Shown here piece after piece: positions 44,478-53,715 of a stretch of 64,000 bases of DNA. Numbering within the stretch: position 1 is the first letter of the stretch; the number at the start of each line of letters is the position of its first letter. The notes beneath the pieces are model-generated. The model was given only the letters and a program-made list of their open reading frames with translations. It ran no database searches and was not told the DNA's origin. The translations under genes and the position numbers were made by a program. Source of the DNA: Haliea alexandrii (GTDB lineage: Bacteria > Pseudomonadota > Gammaproteobacteria > Pseudomonadales > Halieaceae); the NCBI RefSeq assembly GCF_003719295.1, contig NZ_RFLW01000001.1:806001-870000 (forward strand). Direction: 5' to 3'.

Positions 44478-46358
44478 ATGCCACAACACATTCCACTTAA
44501 GGACCCCGGCGGTGAAGCCCGCATTTTCATTGCCCGCACGCTGTTTTCGGTGCTGCTGGTGCTGGCCTTGCTGGGTGTCATCCTGGCGCGCTATCACGAC
44601 CTGCAAATCAACGACTACGAAATCTATCGCACCCAGTCCGACCGCAACCGTGTGCAGCTGCAACCGTTGCCACCCAAGCGCGGGCTGATTTACGACCGTA
44701 ACGGCGTACTGCTGGCGGACAACCGACCCAGCCACATCCTGTCTATCGTTCGCGAGCGGGTCGAGGACATGGACGCCACGCTGGCCGACTTGCAGCAGCT
44801 GCTGCCCATATCGGAATCCGACCTGGAAAACTTCCAGCAGAAATTGCAGCGCCGCCGCCCTTACGAGGCGGTACCCCTGCGTTTTCGCCTGACCGAAGAG
44901 GAGCGCGCGTTGCTGGCGGTGAACCGCCACCGCATGCCCGGTGTCACAGTGGATGCACAACTGGTGCGGCACTACCCCCATGGCGCGCTGTTTTCCCACG
45001 CGGTGGGCTACGTGGGCCGGATAAACGAGCGGGAGGCACAGAGCCTGGACGAGCGCGACTACCGCGGCACCTTCCATGTCGGCAAGGTGGGAGTGGAAAA
45101 GTTCTACGAAGACCTGCTGCACGGGGAAGTGGGTTACCAGAACGTGGAGACCAACGCGCACGGCCGGGTACTGCGGGTGCTGGAGCGGTTTGACCCGGTG
45201 CCGGGCGCGGACATCACCCTGCATCTGGATTTTCAGCTGCAGCAGACTGCGTTGGCCGCGCTGGGCGAGCAGCGGGGTGCGGTAGTGGCCATCGATCCAC
45301 TGAATGGCGGTGTGCTCGCGCTGGTTTCCACCCCCGGTTTTGACACCAACCTGTTCGTCAATGGCATCAGCTCCGCGGACTACAAGGCGCTGCGGGACTC
45401 CCCGGATGTGCCGCTGTTCAATCGCGCCATACAGGGCCAGTATCCCCCGGGCTCCACCGTGAAGCCGATGATGGCCATGGCCGGACTACAGGCGGGGCTG
45501 GTGACACCCGAGAGCACGGTTGCCGACCCTGGCTGGTACAGCCTGCCGGGCGACTCACGCCGCTACCGGGACTGGATCCTGAAGATACGCGGTACCGGCC
45601 ACGCGCCGCGGGTGGACATGCACATGGCGGTCGCGGAATCCTGCGACGTGTATTTCTACGACCTGGCCCGGCGCCTGACTATCGATCGCATGCACGACTA
45701 TCTGTCCGGTTACGGCCTCGGCACGCGCACCGGTGTGGATACCACCAATGAGCGCCCCGGCGTGCTGCCGTCCACGCGCTGGAAGCGCGACACCATGAAC
45801 CAGCCCTGGTATCCGGGAGAGACTCTCAGTGCGGGGATTGGCCAGGGCTATATGCTGGCGACACCCATGCAGCTGGCGGCGGCGACCACCGTGCTCGCCA
45901 CCCGGGGCCAATCACGCACCCCGCGGCTGCTGCGCAGCGTGGCGGGGCAGACGCAGCCCAACGAAGCGCGTGAGACGATCACCGCCCCCCCGGCCTATTG
46001 GGATGCGGTGCATGACTCGATGCGCGCGGTCGTGCACAGCGCCCGGGGCACGGCGCGCAAGATCGGCGAGGACATTCGCTACCAGATGGCGAGCAAAACC
46101 GGTACGTCCCAGGTGATCGGCATCGCGCAGAACGCCATTTATGTCGAGGCGGAGGTGGCGGAACGACACCGCAATCACGGGCTGTTCATTGCCTTCGCAC
46201 CCTATGAGTCGCCCACCATTGCCGTTGCCGTGATCGTGGAAAATGGCGGCGGGGCCTCGGCCGCATCTCCCATCGCGCGGGCTGTGCTCGACGCCTGGCT
46301 GGTGGAAGAGGCCGCGCTGGACAGTGAAGCAACTGCGGGAGCGCTCGCCGATGGGTGA
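44478..46358 (+). CDS. mrdA: Penicillin-binding protein 2, elongasome transpeptidase
   Basis: A 626-residue class B PBP. A cytoplasmic tail and one TM (about 19-40) are followed by the pedestal domain (with P-K-R-G-L-I-Y-D-R-N-G near 69-79) and transpeptidase: S326-T-V-K329, S-C-D as SxN, and K540-T-G-T. It cross-links peptidoglycan during rod elongation. Its end overlaps rodA by 8 bp, so it is co-translated with its glycosyltransferase partner. Confidence 0.97.
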   Translation: MPQHIPLKDPGGEARIFIARTLFSVLLVLALLGVILARYHDLQINDYEIYRTQSDRNRVQLQPLPPKRGLIYDRNGVLLADNRPSHILSIVRERVEDMDATLADLQQLLPISESDLENFQQKLQRRRPYEAVPLRFRLTEEERALLAVNRHRMPGVTVDAQLVRHYPHGALFSHAVGYVGRINEREAQSLDERDYRGTFHVGKVGVEKFYEDLLHGEVGYQNVETNAHGRVLRVLERFDPVPGADITLHLDFQLQQTALAALGEQRGAVVAIDPLNGGVLALVSTPGFDTNLFVNGISSADYKALRDSPDVPLFNRAIQGQYPPGSTVKPMMAMAGLQAGLVTPESTVADPGWYSLPGDSRRYRDWILKIRGTGHAPRVDMHMAVAESCDVYFYDLARRLTIDRMHDYLSGYGLGTRTGVDTTNERPGVLPSTRWKRDTMNQPWYPGETLSAGIGQGYMLATPMQLAAATTVLATRGQSRTPRLLRSVAGQTQPNEARETITAPPAYWDAVHDSMRAVVHSARGTARKIGEDIRYQMASKTGTSQVIGIAQNAIYVEAEVAERHRNHGLFIAFAPYESPTIAVAVIVENGGGASAASPIARAVLDAWLVEEAALDSEATAGALADG

Positions 46359-47496
46359 TTATGTTCGTCAGTTGCAATTTCCCGGCGACAGCTCGGATCT
46401 CTCGCGTCGCGCCCCCCTGGCGCTGCGCCTGCACCTCGATGTGCCGCTGTTGCTGCTGCTGGTGGTGTTGACGCTGTTTGGCCTGGTGGTGCTCTACAGC
46501 GCCTCGGGGCAGAAAATGGCGGCGGTCGTGCGCCAGGGGCAGTACTTCCTGCTCGCCTACGGCGTCATGTTCCTTGCGGCACAGATCGACCTGAAGCGCT
46601 ACCAGCGCTGGTCGCCCTGGTTCTACCTGCTCGGCGTGTTGCTGCTGGTGGGCGTGATTTTCTTTGGCGTTGGTGCCAAAGGGGCCCAGCGCTGGCTCTC
46701 GCTGGGCGGTTTCCGCTTTCAACCCTCGGAAATTCTCAAACTGGTGATGCCACTGACCGTCGCCTGGTATCTGTCTTCACGCACAGTGCCGCCGCGTTTC
46801 AAGTACGTGCTGGCCTGTCTGCTGCTGGTGGCCATCCCCTCGGTGCTGATCCTGCTGCAGCCTGACCTTGGTACTGCGCTGTTGATTGCTGCCAGCGGCC
46901 TGTTCGTGCTGTTCATGGCCGGCATTGGCTGGAGCTACATTGTGGGGGCTTTCCTGCTCGCCTGTGCTTCCGCATGGCCAGTATGGATGTACGTGCTCAA
47001 GGATTACCAGAAACAGCGCATCCTCACGCTGCTCAACCCCGAGAGCGACAAGCTGGGTGCCGGCTGGAATATCATCCAGTCGAAAACCGCGATCGGCTCC
47101 GGCGGCTGGGAGGGCAAAGGCTGGCTGAACGGCACCCAGTCACAGCTCGATTTCCTGCCGGAAAGCCACACCGATTTCATTATTGCCGTGCTGGCCGAAG
47201 AGTTCGGTTTGCGCGGAGTGTTGTTCCTCATGGCGCTTTACCTGCTCATTGTGCTGCGTGGCTTCTGGATTGTGGTCTATGCCAACAGCAATTTCGGTCG
47301 CATGGTCGCTGGCAGCATCACGCTTACGTTTTTCGTTTACATCTTTGTTAACATGGGGATGGTTGCGGGCCTCCTGCCGGTGGTGGGCGTGCCGCTACCG
47401 CTGGTCAGTGCAGGCGGGACTTCCGTGGTGACGCTGATGGCCGGCTTCGGTCTGTTGATGGCTATCGCCACAGGCGATTCAGGCCGCCCCCGATAA
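46351..47496 (+). CDS. rodA: Rod shape-determining SEDS glycosyltransferase
   Basis: A 381-residue SEDS protein (also called mrdB) with about ten TM helices, polymerising lipid II in the elongasome. Family motifs: A-Q-R-W-L-S-L-G-G-F-R-F-Q-P-S-E near 112-127, Q-P-D-L-G-T-A near 170-176, and L-P-E-S-H-T-D-F-I near 267-275 with V-G-V-P-L-P-L-V-S-A-G-G-T-S later. It starts inside the mrdA 3' end. Confidence 0.97.
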   Translation: MGDYVRQLQFPGDSSDLSRRAPLALRLHLDVPLLLLLVVLTLFGLVVLYSASGQKMAAVVRQGQYFLLAYGVMFLAAQIDLKRYQRWSPWFYLLGVLLLVGVIFFGVGAKGAQRWLSLGGFRFQPSEILKLVMPLTVAWYLSSRTVPPRFKYVLACLLLVAIPSVLILLQPDLGTALLIAASGLFVLFMAGIGWSYIVGAFLLACASAWPVWMYVLKDYQKQRILTLLNPESDKLGAGWNIIQSKTAIGSGGWEGKGWLNGTQSQLDFLPESHTDFIIAVLAEEFGLRGVLFLMALYLLIVLRGFWIVVYANSNFGRMVAGSITLTFFVYIFVNMGMVAGLLPVVGVPLPLVSAGGTSVVTLMAGFGLLMAIATGDSGRPR

Positions 47497-47501
47497 GGTA
47501 G

Positions 47502-48515
47502 GTGATTGGTGAGATTCTGCGCATGACGAAAGCGATGGCCTGCCGCCTGGTGGCTCTGTGGTGTTGTTGGCCGGTGTTAGCGGTTGGCGCCAGTACGGAC
47601 TATGGCGATCTTGCTGCGGCGCGGGCGCTGGTCGACGAGCTGGTGGAGGAGCGCGGGTTCAACCGCGAGCAGCTGCTGCAGGTCGTGGCGAGCGCCGAGC
47701 GCCAGGAGCGTATTCTCGAGGTCATGGCCCGCCCCGCCGAACGGGTCAAGCCCTGGTATGAGTATCGGCAGATTTTCCTTACGGAACAGCGGGTTAGCGA
47801 GGGTCTGGCATTCTACCGTGCGCACGAAGACACGTTCCGCCGCGTGCAGGCGGAATTCGGAGTGCCACCGGAGATTGTGCTGGCCATTCTCGGCGTGGAG
47901 ACCGCTTATGGGCGCATCACCGGAAGTTATCGCGTGTTGGACGCGCTGGCCACACTGGCCTTCGACTATCCGCGTCGGTCGGCCTATTTCAGCCGGGAAC
48001 TGAAGAATTATCTGATCCTCACGCAAGAACAGCAGATGGATCCGCTCGCCCTTCAAGGCTCCTATGCCGGCGCCATGGGGTATGGCCAGTTCATGCCGAG
48101 TAGCTACCGCAGTTACGCGGTCGATTTCGATGCGGACGGTCGCATTGATATCTGGAACAATCCGGTGGATGGTATTGGCAGTGTGGCCAATTATCTGCGT
48201 CGCCATGGCTGGCGCAGTGGCGAAGGGGTGGTGGTGCCCGCGGCGGCATCCGACGAGGTGCCTGAGGCGTGGTTCGGCCTCGGCCTGGTACCCAAGCGCC
48301 GTGTGGATGAGCTGGATGCCGGGGGCCTGCACGCGCGGGCACCGCTGGACGGCGAAACACAGGTAACGCCTGTACGGCTGGAGTTGGAGGAAGGGTATGA
48401 ATACTGGCTGGGCCGGCACAATTTTTACGTCATCACGCGCTACAACCACAGCGCCATGTACGCCATGAGCGTCTACCAGCTGAGCCAGCGCCTGGCCGCA
48501 GGGTTGGCGCCATGA
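47502..48515 (+). CDS. mltB: Lytic murein transglycosylase B
   Basis: A 337-residue family 3 lytic transglycosylase. An N-terminal signal sequence (about 11-30) contains no clear lipobox, so it may be periplasmic rather than lipid-anchored. The catalytic E133 sits in I-L-G-V-E-T-A-Y-G-R, and G-A-M-G-Y-G-Q-F-M-P-S-S-Y follows near 188-200. GTG 47502 is the first start; ATG 47523 is an equally reasonable alternative. Its 3' end overlaps rlpA by 4 bp. Confidence 0.94.
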   Translation: MIGEILRMTKAMACRLVALWCCWPVLAVGASTDYGDLAAARALVDELVEERGFNREQLLQVVASAERQERILEVMARPAERVKPWYEYRQIFLTEQRVSEGLAFYRAHEDTFRRVQAEFGVPPEIVLAILGVETAYGRITGSYRVLDALATLAFDYPRRSAYFSRELKNYLILTQEQQMDPLALQGSYAGAMGYGQFMPSSYRSYAVDFDADGRIDIWNNPVDGIGSVANYLRRHGWRSGEGVVVPAAASDEVPEAWFGLGLVPKRRVDELDAGGLHARAPLDGETQVTPVRLELEEGYEYWLGRHNFYVITRYNHSAMYAMSVYQLSQRLAAGLAP

Positions 48516-49336
48516 GCCGGGCGAACCTGCTGCTGGTCGGGTTGCTGGCGCTGGTACTGGCCGGTTGTGCCACGCGTGGGCCGGGTGTTGTGACGGTGCC
48601 CGGCGAGCCGCCTGCTGCGCCGGGTGCCCAGGTCCAGGACGGTGCGCCTCCGCGCACCATTCACCCCGACGATGTTCTGGACGCTGTGCCACGGCCAGAC
48701 CCGATACTCATCGTCGGCAACTTCAGTCCGTATACCGTCAACGGCGAAACCTATGAAGTGCTCTCCAGCCTCGCAAACTACCGTGAGCGTGGCATTGCCT
48801 CCTGGTACGGCACCAAGTTCGACGGCCAGAAAACGTCGAACGGCGAGATTTTTGACCTGTATGCGGCGTCCGCAGCGCACAAGACCCTGCCGATACCCTG
48901 CTATGCCCGCGTCACCAACCTGACAAACGGGCGCAGCATGATTGTGCGGGTTAACGATCGTGGCCCTTTCCACAGCGACAGGCTGATTGACCTTTCCTAC
49001 GGCGCCGCGGTCAAACTCGGTTTCATGGAAGTGGGCACGGCGCCAGTTGAAGTAGAAGTGATCAATCTGGCCGGTATCGACGACCGCCGCAGCAACCCGG
49101 CAGGGCACTATCGGTTTGTGCAACTCGGTGCCTTTGGTTCCGAGTCTGCGGCGCAGCGGCTGCGTATCGAGTTGGCGGCACTGGTCACCTCGCCAATTGC
49201 GGTCAGCCCGGTGGAATCCGGCGCCGGTCGTCTGTACCGGGTGCGTATTGGCCCTGTTGCGGCAAACGAGGATATTCTGCAGCTGCAGCAACGTCTTGAA
49301 GCCAGTGGTTACAGTGGTACCCAGCTGCTGCCCTGA
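48512..49336 (+). CDS. rlpA: Septal ring lytic transglycosylase lipoprotein RlpA
   Basis: A 274-residue outer-membrane lipoprotein (V-L-A-G-C, Cys19). The double-psi beta-barrel contains A-S-W-Y-G-T-K-F-D-G-Q-K-T-S-N-G-E (about 98-114) and V-N-D-R-G-P-F. A C-terminal SPOR domain (about 200-274, F-V-Q-L-G-A-F) would bind denuded septal glycan. It cleaves peptide-free glycan strands in Pseudomonas. It overlaps mltB. Confidence 0.95.
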   Translation: MSRANLLLVGLLALVLAGCATRGPGVVTVPGEPPAAPGAQVQDGAPPRTIHPDDVLDAVPRPDPILIVGNFSPYTVNGETYEVLSSLANYRERGIASWYGTKFDGQKTSNGEIFDLYAASAAHKTLPIPCYARVTNLTNGRSMIVRVNDRGPFHSDRLIDLSYGAAVKLGFMEVGTAPVEVEVINLAGIDDRRSNPAGHYRFVQLGAFGSESAAQRLRIELAALVTSPIAVSPVESGAGRLYRVRIGPVAANEDILQLQQRLEASGYSGTQLLP

Positions 49337-49339
49337 CGC

Positions 49340-49375
49340 GGCGGGTTCGACCCGCCTTCCGGCGCTTGCTGCGCC
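49340..49375 (+). promoter_or_regulatory. Two tandem GC hairpins between rlpA and dacA
   Basis: GGCGGGT-TCG-ACCCGCC (49340-49356) and GGCGC-TTGCT-GCGCC (49361-49375) occupy the 72-bp gap. Neither has a U-tract. They may act as RNA-processing, partial-termination or stability elements between the operon halves. Confidence 0.35.
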
Positions 49376-49408
49376 ATTCATGTTCCAACATTTCAGGCCC
49401 TGTTAGTT

Positions 49409-50572
49409 ATGAAGCGTTTCCTGTTTTCCCTGCTGGTTGTTCTTGTCACCGGTTCCGCCTCGGCGGCCATTGTGCCGGCGCCGCCACAGGTGGCTGCCGA
49501 GGCTTACTTGCTGATCGACGCCGATACCGGCACCGTGCTGGCGGAGGGGAATGCCGATGAACCGCGACCACCGGCCAGCCTGGTCAAGATGATGACGGCC
49601 TACGTGCTTGCCGGTGAAATCGAATCCGGCCGGGTGGCCGCAGACGATAGGGTGACGGTAAGTCGCAACGCCTGGTCGCAGAACCCGGTGTTCAACGGAT
49701 CGTCACTGATGTGGATTGAACCCGGCAAGGACGTTTCGATCAGCGATCTTGAACACGGCATCATCATCTCCTCCGGCAACGACGCCACGGTAGCGGTGGC
49801 CGAGCACCTTGCCGGCAGCGAGGATGCCTTCGCCGACATGATGAACAGTTATGCCAAGGCCCTGGGCATGACCAGTTCACATTTCGCCAATTCCCACGGC
49901 CTGCCCGCCGACGGTCAGGTAGTGACTGCTCGCGACCTCGCCAAACTGTCCGCGGCGATGATCAACGACTTCCCAGAGCACTACTCCCTCTACAAGAAGC
50001 GCGAGTTCACTTACAACGACATCCGCCAGTACAACCGCAACTCCCTGCTGGGAGAGGATCCTTCTGTTGACGGTATAAAAACCGGGTACACCAAGGAGGC
50101 GGGATACGGCCTGGTTGCCTCGGCTGAGCGCGATGGTATGCGCCTTATTTCCGTGGTTCTGGGAACCCGTAGCCCCACAGCGCGCAAGAACGAAACGCGT
50201 GGACTCCTCAACTACGGCTTCAGGTTTTATGAGACGGTAGAGTTGTTCAGTGCTGAACAGGAGTTGGAACAGCCGCGAGTCTGGAAGGGACTGCAGGACA
50301 GTGTGGCCGTTGGTGTGATGGAGGAGGCGCTGGTGACGCTGCCGCGAGGCCAGCGTGAAGCGATGGAAACGCAGGTCGAACTCAACGCCACCCTGATGGC
50401 GCCCATTGCCCGCGGTGACCAGGTGGGTACGGTGCGCCTGACCCAGGCGGGTGAAACGGTGTTCGAGGCGCCCGTCGTGGCGCTGGCCTCCGTGGAACAG
50501 GCCGGCTTCTTCGCCCGGGTATGGGATAGCATCCGCCTCTGGTTCAGCCAGTTGTTCAGCGTGGAGGGGTGA
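49409..50572 (+). CDS. dacA: D-alanyl-D-alanine carboxypeptidase (PBP5/6 family)
   Basis: A 387-residue periplasmic enzyme with a signal peptide (about 1-20), S57-L-V-K60, S122-G-N124 and a later D-G-I-K-T-G-Y. A PBP5_C beta-domain and a C-terminal amphipathic helix (V-W-D-S-I-R-L-W-F-S-Q-L-F) dock it to the membrane. It trims the terminal D-Ala of pentapeptides. ybeD follows by 9 bp. Confidence 0.97.
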   Translation: MKRFLFSLLVVLVTGSASAAIVPAPPQVAAEAYLLIDADTGTVLAEGNADEPRPPASLVKMMTAYVLAGEIESGRVAADDRVTVSRNAWSQNPVFNGSSLMWIEPGKDVSISDLEHGIIISSGNDATVAVAEHLAGSEDAFADMMNSYAKALGMTSSHFANSHGLPADGQVVTARDLAKLSAAMINDFPEHYSLYKKREFTYNDIRQYNRNSLLGEDPSVDGIKTGYTKEAGYGLVASAERDGMRLISVVLGTRSPTARKNETRGLLNYGFRFYETVELFSAEQELEQPRVWKGLQDSVAVGVMEEALVTLPRGQREAMETQVELNATLMAPIARGDQVGTVRLTQAGETVFEAPVVALASVEQAGFFARVWDSIRLWFSQLFSVEG

Positions 50573-50581
50573 GGAGCCGCC

Positions 50582-50851
50582 ATGACAGAGCAAGAGCCGC
50601 CGCGGATCGAGTTTCCCTGTGAGTACCCGATTAAGGTATTGGGGCGCAGTTCGGACGGGTTTCTCAACCTGATTGTGGAAGTGTTCGAGCGCCACGCCCC
50701 CGGTTTCGACCAGCAAACCATCACCGTAAAGGGCAGCGCCAAGGGAACCTTCACCTCGCTGACCATCACCATCACTGCCACTGGCCCTGATCAGCTGGAG
50801 GCCCTGCACCAGGACCTGCTGGCAACGGGCCAGGTGCAAATGGTGATCTGA
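50582..50851 (+). CDS. ybeD: DUF493/UPF0250 family protein YbeD
   Basis: An 89-residue protein with the ferredoxin-like ACT-resembling fold: [11 protein letters not shown] near 12-22 and [13 protein letters not shown] near 57-69. Its position between dacA and lipB is conserved in gammaproteobacteria and suggests a link to lipoate metabolism, but no activity is established. Confidence 0.95.
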   Translation: MTEQEPPRIEFPCEYPIKVLGRSSDGFLNLIVEVFERHAPGFDQQTITVKGSAKGTFTSLTITITATGPDQLEALHQDLLATGQVQMVI

Positions 50852-50853
50852 TC

Positions 50854-51489
50854 ATGGACGTTGTCTGTCGCCGGCTGGCGGGGCGCGCCGATTACCTCAC
50901 TACCCTGCAGGCAATGAAAACCTTCACGGACAACCGGGGCGCGGATACCCCGGACGAGCTGTGGCTACTACAACACCCGCGCGTATTCACCCAGGGCCAG
51001 GCCGGCAAGGCAGAGCACGTGCTGGCTCCCGGCGACATTCCGGTGATTCAGGTGGACCGGGGTGGCCAGGTAACCTACCACGGCCCCGGTCAATGGGTAC
51101 TCTATTTACTGGTGGATTTGCGTCGCCGCGGCCTCGGCGTGCGGCAACTGGTCACCTTGATCGAAAACAGCATCGTGCAGGTCCTCGAGGCTTACGCTAT
51201 CCACGCCGCACCCCGTGCCGATGCACCCGGCGTTTACGTCGACGGCGACAAGATTGCCTCGCTGGGCTTGCGTGTGCGCCGTGGCTGCAGTTACCACGGC
51301 CTTGCACTGAACGTGGACCTCGACCTGGAACCGTTTTTGCGCATCAACCCCTGTGGTCATGAGGGTCTGCGGGTTACCTCCATGGCCCAGTGTTTGCCGG
51401 AGGGAGGCACGCTGGATATGGACGAGGTGGGTAACGCTTTGTTGGCTCAGGTCAGTGCTGAACTCGGGAGCCCGCCTACCAGCGGATGA
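50854..51489 (+). CDS. lipB: Octanoyl-[acyl-carrier-protein]:protein N-octanoyltransferase
   Basis: A 211-residue LipB moving octanoyl from ACP to lipoyl domains. [12 protein letters not shown] (69-80), Lys133 in G-D-K-I-A-S-L-G and catalytic Cys167 in N-P-C-G-H-E-G are all present. lipA, its usual downstream neighbour, is absent: the 3' end overlaps the convergent P450 gene by 14 bp, marking the edge of the accessory region. Confidence 0.97.
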   Translation: MDVVCRRLAGRADYLTTLQAMKTFTDNRGADTPDELWLLQHPRVFTQGQAGKAEHVLAPGDIPVIQVDRGGQVTYHGPGQWVLYLLVDLRRRGLGVRQLVTLIENSIVQVLEAYAIHAAPRADAPGVYVDGDKIASLGLRVRRGCSYHGLALNVDLDLEPFLRINPCGHEGLRVTSMAQCLPEGGTLDMDEVGNALLAQVSAELGSPPTSG

Positions 51490-52732
51490 CAAGCTGTTCC
51501 AGTCCCCGGAACATAAAGCCGGGGCGCCATTGGGGTTCACTTGTGGTGATCCGCATCTTGGGTAATCGTGTGGCGAGAGCTCTCAGGGCGATATCACCCT
51601 CAAGTCGCGCAAGCACAGCGCCCACGCAAAAATGTATGCCGCCGCCAAACGCCAGGTGGTGAGCGCCTTCCCTCCGGATATCAAAGTCGTTCGGCCGTGG
51701 AAAAACGCCGGGGTCGCGGTTCCCGGCAGCGAGTATCGCGAGCACGCGCTCCCCGGCCCTGACAATTTGGCCGCCAACCTCTGTGTCATTGAACGCTGTT
51801 CTATAGGTGGCGATAAGGGAGCTCTCGTAGCGCAGTATTTCTTCAGTGGCGGAGGGTGCGAGATCAGGTTCGTCTACCAGCTGCTGCCATTCTGCCGGGT
51901 GCTGTTGCAGCGTTAGAATACCATTGCCAATCATGTGTGCTGTGGTTTCAAAGCCCGCGCCAAATAGCGCGATCGCCACAGTCACCATTTCCCGATCGGT
52001 GAGTTTGCTGTCACCTTCGCGGGCATTCAGCAGGGCCGTAGCGAGGTCCTCCCGCGGCTGCGCCCGCCGACGCTCGAATATGGACTGGAAGAACTCCTCG
52101 AGGAAATCAATCTGGCGATTTGCCAGTGCGAGCTCTTCCTCGTTCAGCGCGCGCATTTCCAGAACCAGGAATGAGTCGGCGATGGCCTGGTTGAGTCGAT
52201 CCAATAGCGCATCATCTGCCTCGCTTTCATCGATGCCCAGCATGTGGCACATGACGAGCGTGGGCAGGCGATAGGCGAAATCGTGGATCAACTCCATTTC
52301 CCGTTGCTCGGCGTAGCGGTCCAGCAGGCTGTGCGTTATTGCTTCAATGTCAGGGCGCATCTCGTTGACGCGCTTTGCGGTGAGTGCCTTGGATACCAGA
52401 CCGCGAATTCTCGTGTGGCGCGGTGGATCCTGATAGACAAACACCTCCGAAAGCCAGCGATAGGACGAGTGAGAAAAAACGTCGAAGTCGGGGCCGTAAT
52501 ACAGCTGGATATTGCGTGTGAAATCCCCCTGACCAAAGTTCTTGCGATCAATGACAACTGAGCGAATATCGTCGTGTCGCGTTGCTATCCAGAAGCCCCC
52601 ATCGCTCCATGCAAAGGGCGCTGCGGATCGCAACTTATCAAACACGGAGTGCGGGTCCGCGATGGTCGCGGGGTCGGTGGGGTCAAAATGTACCGTGGGT
52701 CGCTCTGCATGCCGGGCGGCTTTCGGTTGCAT
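51476..52732 (-). CDS. Cytochrome P450 monooxygenase
   Basis: A 418-residue soluble bacterial P450. The I-helix oxygen-activation motif is A-G-F-E-T-T (259-264), the K-helix E-x-x-R is E298-I-L-R301, and the heme loop [10 protein letters not shown] has Cys369. AAGGAG lies upstream of the ATG. No ferredoxin or reductase gene is visible, so electron partners must lie elsewhere. It is the last gene of a seven-gene co-directional run and probably hydroxylates the substrate of this pathway. Confidence 0.95.
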   Translation of the reverse strand: MQPKAARHAERPTVHFDPTDPATIADPHSVFDKLRSAAPFAWSDGGFWIATRHDDIRSVVIDRKNFGQGDFTRNIQLYYGPDFDVFSHSSYRWLSEVFVYQDPPRHTRIRGLVSKALTAKRVNEMRPDIEAITHSLLDRYAEQREMELIHDFAYRLPTLVMCHMLGIDESEADDALLDRLNQAIADSFLVLEMRALNEEELALANRQIDFLEEFFQSIFERRRAQPREDLATALLNAREGDSKLTDREMVTVAIALFGAGFETTAHMIGNGILTLQQHPAEWQQLVDEPDLAPSATEEILRYESSLIATYRTAFNDTEVGGQIVRAGERVLAILAAGNRDPGVFPRPNDFDIRREGAHHLAFGGGIHFCVGAVLARLEGDIALRALATRLPKMRITTSEPQWRPGFMFRGLEQLVIRW

Positions 52733-52771
52733 GGGCTGATCTCCTTCGTTTCAGGCAAGCCTGAGCGGCGC

Positions 52772-53674
52772 TCAGTTCTGTGTTTCGTATCTGGGTTGGA
52801 ACGTTTCGTCATGCTGTTCAACCCAAACAAAATGGGCGCCGGCGAAGTGTGCGGGAACAACGCGCGCGCCAGTCGCCGCCGCCTGGGCGAGTATCTCGCG
52901 GCGGCTTGCTTGTGCCGCAGCCTGGTCCTCACAATAGACACTGTTCCAGCTCGGTTGAAAGATTTGCGCGGGGTGATGCAGGATATCTCCGACAAAAAGC
53001 GCCTGCTCGCCGCCATTCTCGAGTTGCAGAACGAGATGGCCCGGCGTGTGCCCCGGGTGTAATGTCAGCGTGATTCCCGGCGCGACAACATGGCCGTTGT
53101 CAACCAACTCAGCCTGTCCGGCATCAAGGACAGGCTGAACGCTGTCCTCAAACACGTTGGCATTTACCTCTGCGCCTACAGCGGAGGGTCGCGATGCGCT
53201 CGAATTGGTCGGATCCCAGTAAGCCGTATCGATTCGGGAAAAAAGGTATCGGGCGTTGGGAAAGGTGGGTACCCAGTTTTCACCTCGCAGCTCCGTATTC
53301 CAGCCGACATGGTCGATATGCAGGTGCGAGCAGATGACAATATCAATGTCCTCAGGCGTGAAGCCATCCGCGGCAAGGTTGGCCAGAAAGGGCGTGCTCA
53401 GTTGGCCAAACACGGGTATTCCCGGGCGCTGCTTGAGGTTTCCGGCTCCGGTATCGTAAAGGATCGTCAGATCACCTGCCTTGATGACCCAGCTTTGCAG
53501 GAAGGCATATATACGGTTGCTGTCTGCTCGATAGAACGCATTGGGTATCTTGTCGACGATCTTCGCAAACGCATCGCTGTCGAAGTCGGCAAAGAGGTCC
53601 TCCGGGCGTGCGAACTCACCCTGCCACTCCTCAATGTTGTACACCTGGAACTCGCCGGTGGTAAAACTCAACAT
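52772..53674 (-). CDS. Metallo-beta-lactamase-fold hydrolase (lactonase-like)
   Basis: A 300-residue MBL-fold enzyme with the dinuclear metal motif H117-L-H119-I-D121-H122, H-T-P-G-H near 210, G-D-I-L near 229 and a final His in P-A-H-F-A-G near 277. The overall pattern fits the lactonase/parathion-hydrolase-like branch. There is no signal peptide, so it is cytosolic. It lies 41 bp after the LLM monooxygenase gene, which suggests opening of a lactone or ester made by that enzyme; this is inferred from context. Confidence 0.85.
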   Translation of the reverse strand: MLSFTTGEFQVYNIEEWQGEFARPEDLFADFDSDAFAKIVDKIPNAFYRADSNRIYAFLQSWVIKAGDLTILYDTGAGNLKQRPGIPVFGQLSTPFLANLAADGFTPEDIDIVICSHLHIDHVGWNTELRGENWVPTFPNARYLFSRIDTAYWDPTNSSASRPSAVGAEVNANVFEDSVQPVLDAGQAELVDNGHVVAPGITLTLHPGHTPGHLVLQLENGGEQALFVGDILHHPAQIFQPSWNSVYCEDQAAAQASRREILAQAAATGARVVPAHFAGAHFVWVEQHDETFQPRYETQN

Positions 53675-53715
53675 GCCTCTTCCCCTTTGCTGTCGCCGCT
53701 GTTGCTATCGCGGGT

